From Streptomyces albiflavescens (GTDB lineage: Bacteria > Actinomycetota > Actinomycetes > Streptomycetales > Streptomycetaceae), in assembly GCF_014645835.1 (NCBI RefSeq), contig NZ_BMMM01000024.1, positions 90,735 to 154,734 on the forward strand: a stretch of 64,000 nt of DNA, given 5' to 3'. Below, piece by piece: positions 1 to 8,235 of the stretch. Position numbers and translations under genes: made by a program. The notes below the pieces were generated by a model. That model worked only from the letters and a program-made list of their open reading frames with translations. It was not told where the DNA came from and did not search any database. Within the stretch, counting starts at the first letter, position 1. The number at the start of each line of letters is the position of its first letter.

Positions 1-328
1 TGCCCTGGAAGCCCTTCACGGCGTCGACCGTCCGGGCGTCGTACGTCCCTGTCGGCGCGGTGATGAGCCAGGCGACCTGGTGCAGCCGGGCCTGGACCTC
101 ACGGACGTCGATGCCCTTGTCGCCACGGGACCACAGGACCTTCGGGGCGGGGGCGTCGGGCTTGCCGTCCTCGGGCGTGGAGGTGGACGTGGGTGCGGGC
201 GTGGCCGTAGTGCCGTTCCGGGCGGGCGGCGGCGTCTTCCCGTCCGCGTCCACGGCCTGTGCCGTACAGCCGCTCACCGCGACCAGAGCCGCGACGGCGG
301 CCAGTGATCTCTTCATACTTATCGTCAT
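1..328 (-). CDS. Peptidoglycan-binding lipoprotein, 3' part cut by window edge
   Basis: Read on the minus strand from ATG at 328 (a second in-frame ATG is at 316), this begins with a short basic, hydrophobic signal ending in a lipobox, VAVSGC, so it should be an exported lipoprotein. A Pro/Thr-rich linker follows (about residues 25-60). Then comes the start of a PG_binding_1-like repeat: DKGIDVREVQARLHQV, then YDARTVDAVKGFQ. That pattern (xxVxxLQxxL ... TxxAVxxFQ) is typical of domains that bind peptidoglycan. The rest lies outside the window, so any catalytic domain such as an L,D-transpeptidase cannot be seen. It is divergent from the mutase gene at 566. Confidence 0.8.
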   Translation of the reverse strand, partial: MTISMKRSLAAVAALVAVSGCTAQAVDADGKTPPPARNGTTATPAPTSTSTPEDGKPDAPAPKVLWSRGDKGIDVREVQARLHQVAWLITAPTGTYDARTVDAVKGFQG

Positions 329-436
329 ACCTGCTGTGCGCATCCGGACCCCCGTTTCGCCGATATGTCACCTGAGATGCTCCCCGCGCGTGACCGGTTG
401 CGAACTAGGCGGCATGGTGGAGAGCGAGACCACGAA

Positions 437-460
437 ACAGGTCCGTGAACAGGTCTGTGA
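437..460. promoter_or_regulatory. Tandem 12-bp direct repeat upstream of the mutase gene
   Basis: Two adjacent 12-mers, ACAGGTCCGTGA and ACAGGTCTGTGA, differ at one base. They lie in the 237-bp divergent region between the lipoprotein and the acyl-CoA mutase, about 105 bp before the mutase start. Direct repeats with a helical-turn spacing are typical of response-regulator or activator sites; no binder is known to me. Confidence 0.3.
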
Positions 461-565
461 GGAAGGTCCCAGCGTGGGCCACTCCACCGGGCGCACGGCC
501 GCCGCTACAGTCCGTCGCGAGGGTCGATTCGTACTAGTCAGTAGCATCAGCGGGAGGCACAGCAC

Positions 566-2146
566 ATGGCGCGCGAATCCGAGTCCGGTCTGCCCATCGA
601 ACCGGTGTACGGGCCGGAGACTCTGGAGGGCTGGGACCCTGCCGAGAAGCTGGGCGCGCCGGGGTCCTACCCCTTCACCCGTGGCGTGTACCCGTCGATG
701 TACACGGGCCGTCCGTGGACGATGCGGCAGTACGCCGGTTTCGGTACGGCCGTGGAGTCGAACGCCCGCTACAAGCAGCTGATCGCCAACGGCACGATGG
801 GTCTGTCGGTCGCCTTCGACCTGCCGACCCAGATGGGCCACGACTCGGACGCCGCCATCGCGCACGGTGAGGTCGGCAAGGTGGGCGTGGCGATCGACTC
901 GGTCGAGGACATGCGGATCCTGTTCGGCGGCATCCCGCTGGACAAGGTCTCCACGTCGATGACGATCAACGCGCCCGCGGCGCTGCTCCTGCTGATGTAC
1001 CAGCTGGTCGGCGAGGAGCAGGGAGTGCCGGCCGACCAGCTGACCGGCACGATCCAGAACGACGTGCTCAAGGAGTACATCGCGCGCGGGACGTACATCT
1101 TCCCGCCGAAGCCCTCCCTGCGCCTGATCGCGGACATCTTCAAGTACTGCAAGACCGAGATCCCGAAGTGGAACACGATCTCGATCTCGGGCTACCACAT
1201 GGCGGAGGCGGGCGCGTCGCCCGCACAGGAGATCGCGTTCACGCTCGCCGACGGCATCGAGTACGTCCGTACGGCGGTCGCGGCGGGCATGGACGTGGAC
1301 GACTTCGCCCCCCGGCTCTCCTTCTTCTTCGTCGCCCGCACGACGATCCTGGAGGAGGTCGCCAAGTTCCGTGCCGCGCGCCGGATCTGGGCCCGGGTGA
1401 TGAAGGACGAGTTCGGCGCGAAGAACCCCAAGTCCCTGATGCTGCGCTTCCACACGCAGACGGCGGGCGTGCAGCTGACGGCCCAGCAGCCGGAGGTGAA
1501 CCTGGTCCGTGTCGCCGTCCAGGGCCTGGCCGCGGTGCTCGGCGGCACGCAGTCCCTGCACACGAACTCCTTCGACGAGGCGATCGCGCTGCCGACCGAC
1601 AAGTCGGCGCGCCTGGCCCTGCGTACGCAGCAGGTCCTGGCGTACGAGACGGATGTGACGGCGACGGTGGACCCCTTCGCGGGCTCGTACGTCATCGAGA
1701 AGATGACGGACGACGTGGAGGAGGCCGCGGTCGAACTCATGGCCAAGGTCGAGGAGTTGGGCGGCGCGGTCAACGCGATCGAGCACGGCTTCCAGAAGTC
1801 CGAGATCGAGCGCAGTGCCTACCGCATCGCCCAGGAGACCGACTCCGCCGAGCGGGTCGTGGTCGGCGTCAACCGCTTCCAGCTCGACGAGGAAGAGCCC
1901 TACGAGCCGCTGCGGGTGGACCCGGCGATCGAGGCCCAGCAGGCGGAGCGGCTGGCGAAGCTGCGGGCGGATCGGGACCAGGCCGCGGTGGACGCGGCGT
2001 TGGCCGACCTCAAGAAGGCCGCCGAGGGCACGGACAACGTCCTCTACCCGATGAAGGACGCCCTCCGCGCCCGCGCGACGGTGGGCGAGGTGTGCAACGC
2101 GCTGCGGGAGGTTTGGGGGACTTACGTGCCGTCGGATGCGTTCTGA
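566..2146 (+). CDS. B12-dependent acyl-CoA mutase, large (catalytic) subunit, methylmalonyl-CoA mutase family
   Basis: This is a 526-residue protein of the methylmalonyl-CoA mutase alpha-subunit family, which rearranges acyl-CoA carbon skeletons with adenosylcobalamin. Visible family blocks are RPWTMRQYAGF near residue 50, ISISGYHMAEAGAS near 205-218, PRLSFFFVARTTILEEVAKFRAAR near 250, and the HTQTAGVQLTAQQPE substrate loop near 300. An Arg in PSLR (about residue 186) is at the position that is Arg in methylmalonyl-CoA mutases and Gln in isobutyryl-CoA mutases as I recall, which favours a methylmalonyl-type substrate. The protein ends after the TIM barrel, so it lacks the C-terminal B12-binding domain and must pair with a small subunit not encoded here. 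The start has a GGGAGG ribosome site 9 nt upstream. Confidence 0.93.
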   Translation: MARESESGLPIEPVYGPETLEGWDPAEKLGAPGSYPFTRGVYPSMYTGRPWTMRQYAGFGTAVESNARYKQLIANGTMGLSVAFDLPTQMGHDSDAAIAHGEVGKVGVAIDSVEDMRILFGGIPLDKVSTSMTINAPAALLLLMYQLVGEEQGVPADQLTGTIQNDVLKEYIARGTYIFPPKPSLRLIADIFKYCKTEIPKWNTISISGYHMAEAGASPAQEIAFTLADGIEYVRTAVAAGMDVDDFAPRLSFFFVARTTILEEVAKFRAARRIWARVMKDEFGAKNPKSLMLRFHTQTAGVQLTAQQPEVNLVRVAVQGLAAVLGGTQSLHTNSFDEAIALPTDKSARLALRTQQVLAYETDVTATVDPFAGSYVIEKMTDDVEEAAVELMAKVEELGGAVNAIEHGFQKSEIERSAYRIAQETDSAERVVVGVNRFQLDEEEPYEPLRVDPAIEAQQAERLAKLRADRDQAAVDAALADLKKAAEGTDNVLYPMKDALRARATVGEVCNALREVWGTYVPSDAF

Positions 2147-2236
2147 CCTGGGAGATTCCTCCGAATGGGTGATCGGGGGCGGAATCCGTCCGTTCCCGGT
2201 TACGCTCGTGGAGGGTGTTCCCGAAAGGAGGGTGCC

Positions 2237-2818
2237 GTGGCCGTGATGCTGCATGAGTCGTCGCTTGCCGAAGCTGCCGACCGGCTCTGGGAGGAGCTGC
2301 CCGGGCACCGGGTGGAGATCCTCAACGGGAGCATTGTTGTGACACCGCCGCCGGATGGCCCGCACCAGGAGACGCTGACCTGGCTCATTGAGGAGTTCCT
2401 GAGAGTCAAGGCCAGGCAGGCAGGGCTCAGGTACGTGCAAGGGATCGGTTTGTGGCTGCCAACTGGGCCGGATGACTATGCGGTGCCGGACTTCTCCGTC
2501 GTCGACGCCGACTACAAGGACGCTCTCGTCGAGAAGAACTGCTACGCGCCGCACGTCTTCCGTCTGGTACTGGAAGTGACTTCGTCCAACTGGACCAATG
2601 ACACGGCCACCAAGGTCGATATCTATGCTCGGGCCAACCTCCCCGTCTACCTTGTCGCCGACCGCAAGCACGACGAGGTCCTCCTCTACCAGAACCCGGC
2701 TGACGGCAAGTACCCCGACGCCCAGCGCTTCAAGCGAGGGCAGACCGTGCCCGTTCCCGAGTCCGTCGGCGTCACCCTCGGCCTCTCTGCGGACACCCTC
2801 CTCGACGGCGACGACTGA
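2237..2818 (+). CDS. Uma2-family (DUF820) putative restriction endonuclease
   Basis: This 193-residue protein matches the Uma2/DUF820 family, which has a PD-(D/E)XK nuclease fold. Typical elements are the N-terminal VEILNGSIVVTPPPDGPHQ stretch, then VPDFSVVDAD (acidic metal-binding Asp), LVLEVTSSNW (acidic residue and strand) and a following TATKVDIY with the Lys. The GTG start at 2237 is chosen because AAAGGAGG lies 5 nt upstream; GTG 2243 and ATG 2246 are alternatives. These genes are abundant as solitary copies in Streptomyces and cyanobacteria, often with no partner methylase, and none is seen here. Biological role unknown. Confidence 0.85.
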   Translation: MAVMLHESSLAEAADRLWEELPGHRVEILNGSIVVTPPPDGPHQETLTWLIEEFLRVKARQAGLRYVQGIGLWLPTGPDDYAVPDFSVVDADYKDALVEKNCYAPHVFRLVLEVTSSNWTNDTATKVDIYARANLPVYLVADRKHDEVLLYQNPADGKYPDAQRFKRGQTVPVPESVGVTLGLSADTLLDGDD

Positions 2819-2830
2819 CCCGAAGCCGGA

Positions 2831-2852
2831 GTGTCGTATCCCCGTGCGACAC
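2831..2852. promoter_or_regulatory. Inverted repeat before leuE-like gene
   Basis: GTGTCG and CGACAC are separated by 10 bp and end 8 bp before the ATG of the exporter gene. The dyad sits where a ribosome site would be expected and no good Shine-Dalgarno is visible, so it may be an operator or an RNA hairpin that affects translation. Confidence 0.3.
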
Positions 2853-2860
2853 TCCATCTC

Positions 2861-3511
2861 ATGCTCGGTGTCATTGATCTCCCCACCTATCTCGCGGGAC
2901 TCGTCCTGATCGTCCTGCTGCCCGGTCCGAATTCGTTGTACGTGCTGTCGGTCGCCGCCCGCCGGGGTATCCGGGCCGGGTACGCCGCCGCCGCCGGCGT
3001 CTGGTGCGGGGACACCGTGCTGATGACGCTCTCCGCCGCCGGTGTCGCCTCGCTGTTGCAGGCGAACGCCGTGCTGTTCGGGATCGTGAAGTACGCGGGA
3101 GCCGGGTATCTGAGCTGGCTGGCGGTCGGGATGTTGCGGGCCGCCTGGGGGATGTGGCGGACGCGGCGGGAGAAGACCGTCCACGAGGACGCCGCCCCTG
3201 CTGCCACCGATGAGCGGCCGTACCGGCGGGCGTTCGTCGTCAGCCTGTTCAACCCCAAGGCGATCCTCTTCTTCGTCGCCTTCTTCGTGCAGTTCGTGGA
3301 CCCGGGGTACGCCTACCCGGCCCTCTCCTTCGTCGTGCTCGGCGCCTTCGCCCAGTTCGCGAGCTTCCTGTACCTGACCGCGCTCATCTTCAGCGGTACG
3401 AGGCTGGCGGCGGCCTTCCGCAGGCGCAAGCGCCTCTCCGCCGGGGCCACGACCGCCGCCGGCGCCCTCTTCCTCGGCTTCGCCGTGAAGCTCACGCTGG
3501 CCAGCGCCTAG
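2861..3511 (+). CDS. leuE: LysE/RhtB-family amino-acid exporter, LeuE-like
   Basis: This is a 216-residue integral membrane protein with about six hydrophobic segments. It closely follows the E. coli LeuE pattern: YLAGLVLIVLLPGPNSLYVL at the N terminus, GVWCGDTVLM around residue 55, and SLFNPKAILFFVAFFVQFVD around residue 135. LeuE-type proteins export leucine and related hydrophobic amino acids by proton antiport. ATG 2861 is preferred because the LeuE family begins just before the first membrane segment. GTG 2831 is an in-frame alternative adding ten residues. It converges with the monooxygenase gene, with only 7 bp between stops. Substrate is inferred from family only. Confidence 0.85.
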   Translation: MLGVIDLPTYLAGLVLIVLLPGPNSLYVLSVAARRGIRAGYAAAAGVWCGDTVLMTLSAAGVASLLQANAVLFGIVKYAGAGYLSWLAVGMLRAAWGMWRTRREKTVHEDAAPAATDERPYRRAFVVSLFNPKAILFFVAFFVQFVDPGYAYPALSFVVLGAFAQFASFLYLTALIFSGTRLAAAFRRRKRLSAGATTAAGALFLGFAVKLTLASA

Positions 3512-3518
3512 GAAACAC

Positions 3519-5012
3519 CTAGACCACGCCCACGCGGGTCGCGTACTCCGTCAGACCCTCCGCCGTCGCGCCCGCCCAGCCGACGTAACCGTCGGGCCGT
3601 ACGAGGAAGAACCCCGTGCCGTACGCCTCGCAGGAGGGGATGTGGACCGTGCGGACGGCGGCGGGCAGGGGCGGCAGGGCGGCCCCGTCCGTGCCGACCG
3701 TCAGCAGCGTCCAGTGCGGCCCGCGGAACGCGTCGAAGAGGCGTACGTCGCCGACCGTCCCGTCCGGTGCGCGGTCGCCCGCGTGCAGCGCGTCCTCCGG
3801 GAGGCCCGCGCGCCTCTCCACGGTGAGCGAGCGGCCCCGGTAGCCCAGCCCGAGCTGCCGCGTGGCCGCGCCGCGCCGGACCTCGCCCCGGTGCACCCGG
3901 GTGGACAGGCCGAGCATGTCGGCGGCGATGGGCAGCCGTTCCTCCTCGTAGGAGTCGAGCAGGGACTCGGGAGCCCCGTCGCGCAGCACCGCGCCGAGCT
4001 TCCAGCCCAGGTTGTACGCGTCCTGGACGCTGGTGTTGAGGCCCTGGCCCCCGGCGGGGGAGTGGACGTGCGCCGCGTCCCCGGCGAGGAACACCCGCCC
4101 GGCGCGGAAGCGGTCCGCCATCGCGGCGCGCGGCCGAAAGTCCGAGGCCCAGCGCACCTCGGTCACGTCGGCGGGGGACAGATGCGAGCGGGCGTCGACG
4201 ACCTTGCGGATGCCGTCGAGGGAGAGGTCGACGTCCGTACCCTCCGGGAACTGCGCCACGACCTGGAAGTCCTGCGTTCCCGCCAGTGGGCAGATCGCGA
4301 GGAAGCCGTCGTCGTCCCCGCGCGGCGGGAAGACATGCCAGTTGTCGCGGTCGAGCCCGGTGATCCGGACGTCCGCCACCAGCATGGGGTGGGGGTCCAC
4401 GGTCTCCCCGGCCATGCCGATCCCGAGCGCGCGGCGCACCGCGGAACGGCCGCCGTCGGCGGCGACGGCGTACCGGGCGCGCACGGGTGCGCCAGAGGTG
4501 AACTCCACCGTCACACCGTCCTCGTCCTGGGTGAGACCGACGACCTCCCGCCCGAACGCGACCGGCCCTCCCCCAGGCTCTCGGCTCCGTTCGAGCAGGG
4601 CGGATGATCCCCACAGCTCCTCCAGCCGCGCGAACAGGATCTCCTGGGTGCGCCACTGCGGCACCATCCACGGCTCGGTGTACGGCGAGTCGCCGCTCGC
4701 CTCGGCCGGGTCGAACATCCGGTGCTCACCCACCCGCTCGCCGTCCTGCCAGATCATCCCGACCGGGTACCTGCCGCCCGCCGCGAGGATGGCGTCCAGC
4801 ACCCCGAGGTCCTCGAAGACCTCCATCGTGCGCGGCTGGATCCCCTTGCCGCGCGACCCGGGGAAGAGGGCCTCGGCCCGCTCCACGACGAGCGCGTCCA
4901 CCCCGCGTCGTGCGAGGTCGGCGGCCAGGGCGAGTCCGGTGGGGCCCGCGCCGACGACGAGTACGTCCGTGTTCACGATTCCCTCTGCACCGGCGATTCC
5001 GTTCGCGTTCAC
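3519..5012 (-). CDS. FAD-dependent aromatic/antibiotic monooxygenase (PheA/TfdB type)
   Basis: This 497-residue class A flavoprotein hydroxylase has an N-terminal Rossmann motif VVGAGPTGLALAADLARRG, the family signature GSRGKGIQPRTMEVFEDLG, a DG-type segment AADGGRSAVRRALG, and the FAD-ribityl motif GDAAHVHSPAGGQGLNT at mid-length. A C-terminal thioredoxin-like region (LRVR-type tail) completes the fold. Such enzymes insert one oxygen atom into aromatic compounds or antibiotics using NAD(P)H. GTG 5012 is chosen because AAGGAGG lies 7 nt upstream; the longer ATG 5042 start would cross an operator. A short segment near residues 150-157 (SREPGGGP) is encoded by a dispersed Streptomyces repeat. 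It is divergent from the TetR-type gene, which probably represses it. Confidence 0.9.
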   Translation of the reverse strand: MNANGIAGAEGIVNTDVLVVGAGPTGLALAADLARRGVDALVVERAEALFPGSRGKGIQPRTMEVFEDLGVLDAILAAGGRYPVGMIWQDGERVGEHRMFDPAEASGDSPYTEPWMVPQWRTQEILFARLEELWGSSALLERSREPGGGPVAFGREVVGLTQDEDGVTVEFTSGAPVRARYAVAADGGRSAVRRALGIGMAGETVDPHPMLVADVRITGLDRDNWHVFPPRGDDDGFLAICPLAGTQDFQVVAQFPEGTDVDLSLDGIRKVVDARSHLSPADVTEVRWASDFRPRAAMADRFRAGRVFLAGDAAHVHSPAGGQGLNTSVQDAYNLGWKLGAVLRDGAPESLLDSYEEERLPIAADMLGLSTRVHRGEVRRGAATRQLGLGYRGRSLTVERRAGLPEDALHAGDRAPDGTVGDVRLFDAFRGPHWTLLTVGTDGAALPPLPAAVRTVHIPSCEAYGTGFFLVRPDGYVGWAGATAEGLTEYATRVGVV

Positions 5013-5021
5013 GACAGCCTC

Positions 5022-5036
5022 CTTAACGCTGTTAAG
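5022..5036. promoter_or_regulatory. Operator 1 of the TetR/monooxygenase pair
   Basis: CTTAACGCTGTTAAG is a perfect inverted repeat of 6-bp arms around GCT. It overlaps the leader of the monooxygenase mRNA, 10 bp before its start codon. A second copy lies 20 bp away, so repressor binding would block both divergent promoters. Confidence 0.75.
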
Positions 5037-5056
5037 TTCCATGCCAGGAGCATGCC

Positions 5057-5070
5057 CTTAACGGCGTTAA
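5057..5070. promoter_or_regulatory. Operator 2 of the TetR/monooxygenase pair
   Basis: CTTAACGGCGTTAA repeats the arms of operator 1 (TTAAC-N3-GTTAA). It lies 11 bp upstream of the TetR-family start codon. Two such sites in a 68-bp divergent region match autoregulation and control of the neighbour, as in the classical tetR/tetA arrangement. Confidence 0.75.
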
Positions 5071-5080
5071 ACTGTCAAGC

Positions 5081-5731
5081 GTGGTTACCCAGAGATCCCC
5101 CAAGCTGGACAAGAAGCAGGTCGTCGACACCGCCCTGCGCCTGCTGAACGAGGTCGGTCTCGACGGCCTCACGCTCCGGGCGATCGCCAAGGAGCTGAAC
5201 GTCCAGGCGCCCGCGCTCTACTGGCACTTCAAGAACAAGCAGGAGCTGCTGGACGAGATGGCGACGGAGATGTACCGCCGGATGGTCGAGGAAGCGCCGC
5301 TCGCGCCCGACGTCACCTGGCAGGAGCGCCTCCTGACGGCCAACCGCGGACTGCGCGCCGCGCTGCTGAGCTACCGCGACGGCGCGAAGGTCTTCAGCGG
5401 CTCCCGTTTCACCGGCACCCTGCACGCCGTCGAGATGGAGCGGACCCTGCGCCTCTTCACGGAGGCCGGATTCACTCTGGCCCAGGCGGTACGCGCCACC
5501 TCGACCGCGTACCTGTACGCCCTCGGCTTCGTCACCGAGGAACAGGGCGTCCAGCCCCTGCCGGGCGAGCGCCGCGAGGGCTACGACGTCGAAGAACGCG
5601 CCCGCCGGATGGCCGACTTCCCGCTGTCGGCCGCGGCGGGCGCGGAGATCTTCGAGGACTACGACCGGCACTTCGAGGACGGGCTGGCCCTGGTGATCGC
5701 GGGGATCGAAGCGCGGTACGGGGTCGGCTGA
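5081..5731 (+). CDS. TetR-family repressor with tetracycline-repressor-type C domain
   Basis: This 216-residue regulator has an N-terminal helix-turn-helix (about residues 10-55: VVDTALRLLNEVGLDGLTLRAIAKELNVQAPALYWHFKNK) that is close to authentic TetR, and an all-helical C-terminal ligand domain resembling TetR_C_1. It starts at GTG 5081, 11 bp past operator 2. It is divergently paired with the FAD monooxygenase, so the simplest model is repression of both genes and relief by the monooxygenase substrate, possibly a polyketide or other aromatic drug. Ligand unknown. Confidence 0.9.
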   Translation: MVTQRSPKLDKKQVVDTALRLLNEVGLDGLTLRAIAKELNVQAPALYWHFKNKQELLDEMATEMYRRMVEEAPLAPDVTWQERLLTANRGLRAALLSYRDGAKVFSGSRFTGTLHAVEMERTLRLFTEAGFTLAQAVRATSTAYLYALGFVTEEQGVQPLPGERREGYDVEERARRMADFPLSAAAGAEIFEDYDRHFEDGLALVIAGIEARYGVG

Positions 5732-5746
5732 GCCGACCGCCGTAGG

Positions 5747-6670
5747 TCAGCGCGCCCCCGGGCCCCTGCCCGCGCGGGCGCTGCGGATCGCGCGGGTGAG
5801 GACGGGCGGCAGCAGGTCGGCGGCTATGCGACGGGTGCGGCCGCGGCGCGGGGCGGCGGGTCCGCTCGGCCGGGTGAGGGTCCGGTCCGCGGCGGGGTCC
5901 GGCACGCTCGCGTACCGGGACGGCGGGAAGGGCGGTGCCTGCATGCCCTTCTTGGACTTGAGGCGGACGATGCGGTGTCCGGCCGCCTGCTGGACGCTCA
6001 GACGGCAGTCCTCGCGTCCGCGCACCGCCGCCAGCAGTTCCTCTTGGGCGGGGCCCGGATCGTCCCAGGTCCCGTACAGCTTCTGCGTGCTCAGGCAGAT
6101 CGGGCGCAGGCCCCTGGTGAGCACCGCCTCCCAGGCGGCCACGGAGACGCCGGGTGTGTGTTCCGAGCGGAAGTCGTCCAGGACGACGACCCCGCCGGGC
6201 AGCAGTGCGTCGCGGGCGGCGCCGATGTCGTCGTACACGTGCTCGTACAGGTGCGAGGCGTCGATGTGGACGAACCGGCAGGAATCGGGAACTGTCTCCG
6301 CCGGGACCACGCTGCTGGGGCCCTGCAGAACGCGGGGCAGCGCGTCGTGGAAGGAGAGGTAGTTCTCCTCGAAGGCCTGCCGGGTGAGCGCGGCGTACGA
6401 CTTCGTCGACTCCGCCTTGTTGGCGTCGTCCGGCGCGGAGCCCTCGAAGAGGTCGCACACCGTGTACCGCTCACCGTCCTGAAGATGACGGCCGAGGAAG
6501 ATCGCGCTCTTGCCCATGTATACGCCGACTTCCAGCAGGTCACCCCGCATTCCCGAGGACTTCTGGCGGTCCAGGAACCACTCGAAGAGCATCTGGTCGA
6601 GAACGGGGAACCAGCCGGGTACGTCGTCGAGCCGGCGGGGCGGTCGGGTCGTGTCTGGTACGAGGGTCAT
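5747..6670 (-). CDS. TylF/MycF-type class I SAM-dependent methyltransferase (Methyltransf_24)
   Basis: This 307-residue protein has a SAM-binding motif GDLLEVGVYMGKSAIFLG near residue 35, an acidic motif FVHIDASHLYEHVYDDI near residue 130, and a following LLPGGVVVLDDF. These are typical of the macrocin-O-methyltransferase-like and cephalosporin-hydroxylase-like group. A basic, Pro/Arg-rich C-terminal tail of about 50 residues has no recognisable domain. ATG 6670 is chosen (GGGAG about 13 nt upstream) because a longer frame reads through low-complexity repeats. It is encoded on the same strand as the acyltransferase and glycosyltransferase genes and may decorate the same envelope polymer. The acceptor is unknown. 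Confidence 0.8.
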   Translation of the reverse strand: MTLVPDTTRPPRRLDDVPGWFPVLDQMLFEWFLDRQKSSGMRGDLLEVGVYMGKSAIFLGRHLQDGERYTVCDLFEGSAPDDANKAESTKSYAALTRQAFEENYLSFHDALPRVLQGPSSVVPAETVPDSCRFVHIDASHLYEHVYDDIGAARDALLPGGVVVLDDFRSEHTPGVSVAAWEAVLTRGLRPICLSTQKLYGTWDDPGPAQEELLAAVRGREDCRLSVQQAAGHRIVRLKSKKGMQAPPFPPSRYASVPDPAADRTLTRPSGPAAPRRGRTRRIAADLLPPVLTRAIRSARAGRGPGAR

Positions 6671-7031
6671 ATGGAGGGAGCACTCCCTTGTACGGACGGG
6701 CTTGTACGGATGTACGGACAGGCCTGTGCGGACGAGTCCGCGGGGACGAGCCTGTACGGAACTTCCTCGGCGTCTGCCCGACGACGCGTGCCCAAACGGG
6801 CGGCCAGGTGAACGACAGACCAACTCCTGTGCGTCACCTGTGAGGCGTGCCGGTCGGCCCGGGCGCCGTCCGTGCCGGACCCACTTCGGCCACCCGCCCA
6901 AGGGTTCTCGCCCACCCGCCCAAGGTTCTCGCCCCGCCGCCCCTACCCTTCCCCGAGCTCTCGGCTTCGCTCGGGCAGAGGAACCCCCGTCGTCCTCGGG
7001 GGTTCCGCCCCGAAGCCACGCTCCTCAAACG
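6671..7031. other. Non-coding spacer with dispersed repeats
   Basis: No convincing gene is seen on either strand. The part next to the methyltransferase (6689-6760) contains four TGTACGGA copies and one TGTGCGGA. The part at about 6930-7020 is a common Streptomyces-style GC-rich intergenic repeat, including a palindromic stretch around CTCTCGGCTTCGCTCGGG, and leads into the terminator at 7032. Confidence 0.6.
6689..6760. repeat. Short-period repeat cluster, TGTACGGA x4 plus one variant
   Basis: Octamers TGTACGGA occur at about 6689, 6703, 6711 and 6753, with TGTGCGGA at about 6725, within 72 bp just upstream of the methyltransferase start. TGTACG/CGTACA-rich clusters could be a multi-site operator or simple slippage. 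Confidence 0.5.
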
Positions 7032-7062
7032 CCTGAGGGGCTGAACGAATCAGCCCCTCAGG
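7032..7062 (-). terminator. Hairpin terminator after the acyltransferase gene
   Basis: A perfect 13-bp stem (CCTGAGGGGCTGA / TCAGCCCCTCAGG) with loop ACGAA begins 16 bp downstream of the acyltransferase stop codon, ending the minus-strand glycopolymer operon. Confidence 0.8.
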
Positions 7063-7077
7063 TGTGCGCGAAGAAAG

Positions 7078-8235
7078 CTACGGGCGTGGCTTGGACAGGG
7101 CTCCACGGAGTTTGGGGGTGAGCCACTCCTCCACATAGCGGTTCAGCAGCCAGGCCAGCAGCAGCATCGTGGCGACCGTCAGCAGGAATGTGCCGTACGA
7201 CGGAATGTGCAGCGTCTGGTGGTAGGCCTTGATGACGACCCAGCCCAGGTGCTCGTGGACCAGGTAGAAGGGGTACGTCAGGGCACCGGCGACGCTCAGC
7301 CAGCGCCAGTTCGCCCAGTTCAGCCAGCCGAGTGCGATGGCCGCCACCGCCACATAGCCGAACGTGACGACCAGCATGATGCCGAACGACGAGCGGTAGG
7401 AGAAGAAGTCCGGGTTCGGGGCGTGCCACAGCTTCACCACGGCGTAGTGCTGGCCGATCAGATAGCTGACCGCGACGATGCCCCAGGCGTACGCGTCCCG
7501 CCGGTCGCGGTGGATCAGGTAGAGGCCGACGCCGCCGATGAAGTACGAGGCGTACTCCGGCATCAGGACGATGTTCAGCAGGGGCTCGTTCGCGGCCTGC
7601 GCGAACGCTGCCGCCAGCGTCCAGCCCGCGCAGAAGAGGATCACCCGCTGCCGGTTGGCGCCCGGCAGGACGATGCACAGGGCGAAGAGGGCGTAGAAGC
7701 GGACCTCGGCCCACAGCGTCCAGCAGACGCCCAGCACCCGGTCCACGCCCAGGGGTTGCTGGAGCATCGTCAGGTTCACCAGCGCGTCGCTCGGGGAGAC
7801 CGCCTTGTACGCGACCACGGGCAGCGCGAACACCGCCGTCACGATGATGATCGCCGCCCAGTACGCCGGAAGCAGACGGGAGGCGCGGGAGGCGAAGAAC
7901 GACCGCAGGGACCGGCCCCAGCCGCTCATGCAGATCACGAAGCCGCTGATCACGAAGAAGACCTGGACACCCAGACAGCCGTACGCGAAGTACGAGTGCA
8001 CCATGGGGAACTGGTGCTTCGCGGAACTGCCCCACGCCTGCGCGACCTCGCCGTCGCGGCCGCCGTAGTGGTACGCGGCGACCATCAGCGCGGCGATGAG
8101 CCGCAGTCCGTCGAGCGCACGCAGGCGTGGCGCGTGCGCCCGGGGCAGTATCCGGGGCGGGACTCCGTCCGCACCGGCTTCCGGCGCGGACTCGGGGAGC
8201 GAGGTGTCCACGGGGGCGGACGCGGCGGCGGTCAT
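7078..8235 (-). CDS. Acyltransferase 3 family membrane O-acyltransferase (OafA/YrhL-like)
   Basis: This 385-residue polytopic membrane protein has the acyltransferase 3 signature: an N-terminal RLRALDGLRLIAALMVAAYHYGG with the catalytic-type His, and a GVQVFFVISGFVI segment near residue 95. About ten hydrophobic helices follow. Such enzymes O-acetylate extracellular or lipid-linked polysaccharides. Its ATG overlaps the stop of the upstream polysialyltransferase-like gene by 4 bp (ATGA), so the two are translationally coupled and it most likely acylates the sugar polymer made by this locus. Confidence 0.9.
   Translation of the reverse strand: MTAAASAPVDTSLPESAPEAGADGVPPRILPRAHAPRLRALDGLRLIAALMVAAYHYGGRDGEVAQAWGSSAKHQFPMVHSYFAYGCLGVQVFFVISGFVICMSGWGRSLRSFFASRASRLLPAYWAAIIIVTAVFALPVVAYKAVSPSDALVNLTMLQQPLGVDRVLGVCWTLWAEVRFYALFALCIVLPGANRQRVILFCAGWTLAAAFAQAANEPLLNIVLMPEYASYFIGGVGLYLIHRDRRDAYAWGIVAVSYLIGQHYAVVKLWHAPNPDFFSYRSSFGIMLVVTFGYVAVAAIALGWLNWANWRWLSVAGALTYPFYLVHEHLGWVVIKAYHQTLHIPSYGTFLLTVATMLLLAWLLNRYVEEWLTPKLRGALSKPRP

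Noticed and set aside
329..565. Cobalamin riboswitch ahead of the B12-dependent mutase
   Set aside because: No B12-box-like sequence or suitable leader structure is visible in this short region.
368..3184. A 938-codon open frame on the minus strand opposite the mutase and Uma2 genes
   Set aside because: It is an antisense artefact of high GC3; its composition is Arg/Gly/Val/Asp-rich without any family motif, while the plus-strand genes have clear motifs.
5013..5042. ATG 5042 as start of the FAD monooxygenase
   Set aside because: It would place operator 1 inside the gene, while GTG 5012 has an ideal AAGGAGG site.
6671..6901. Longer N terminus for the TylF-like methyltransferase
   Set aside because: The extra 77 residues are encoded by the TGTACGGA repeat and GC-rich intergenic repeat and have no family match.
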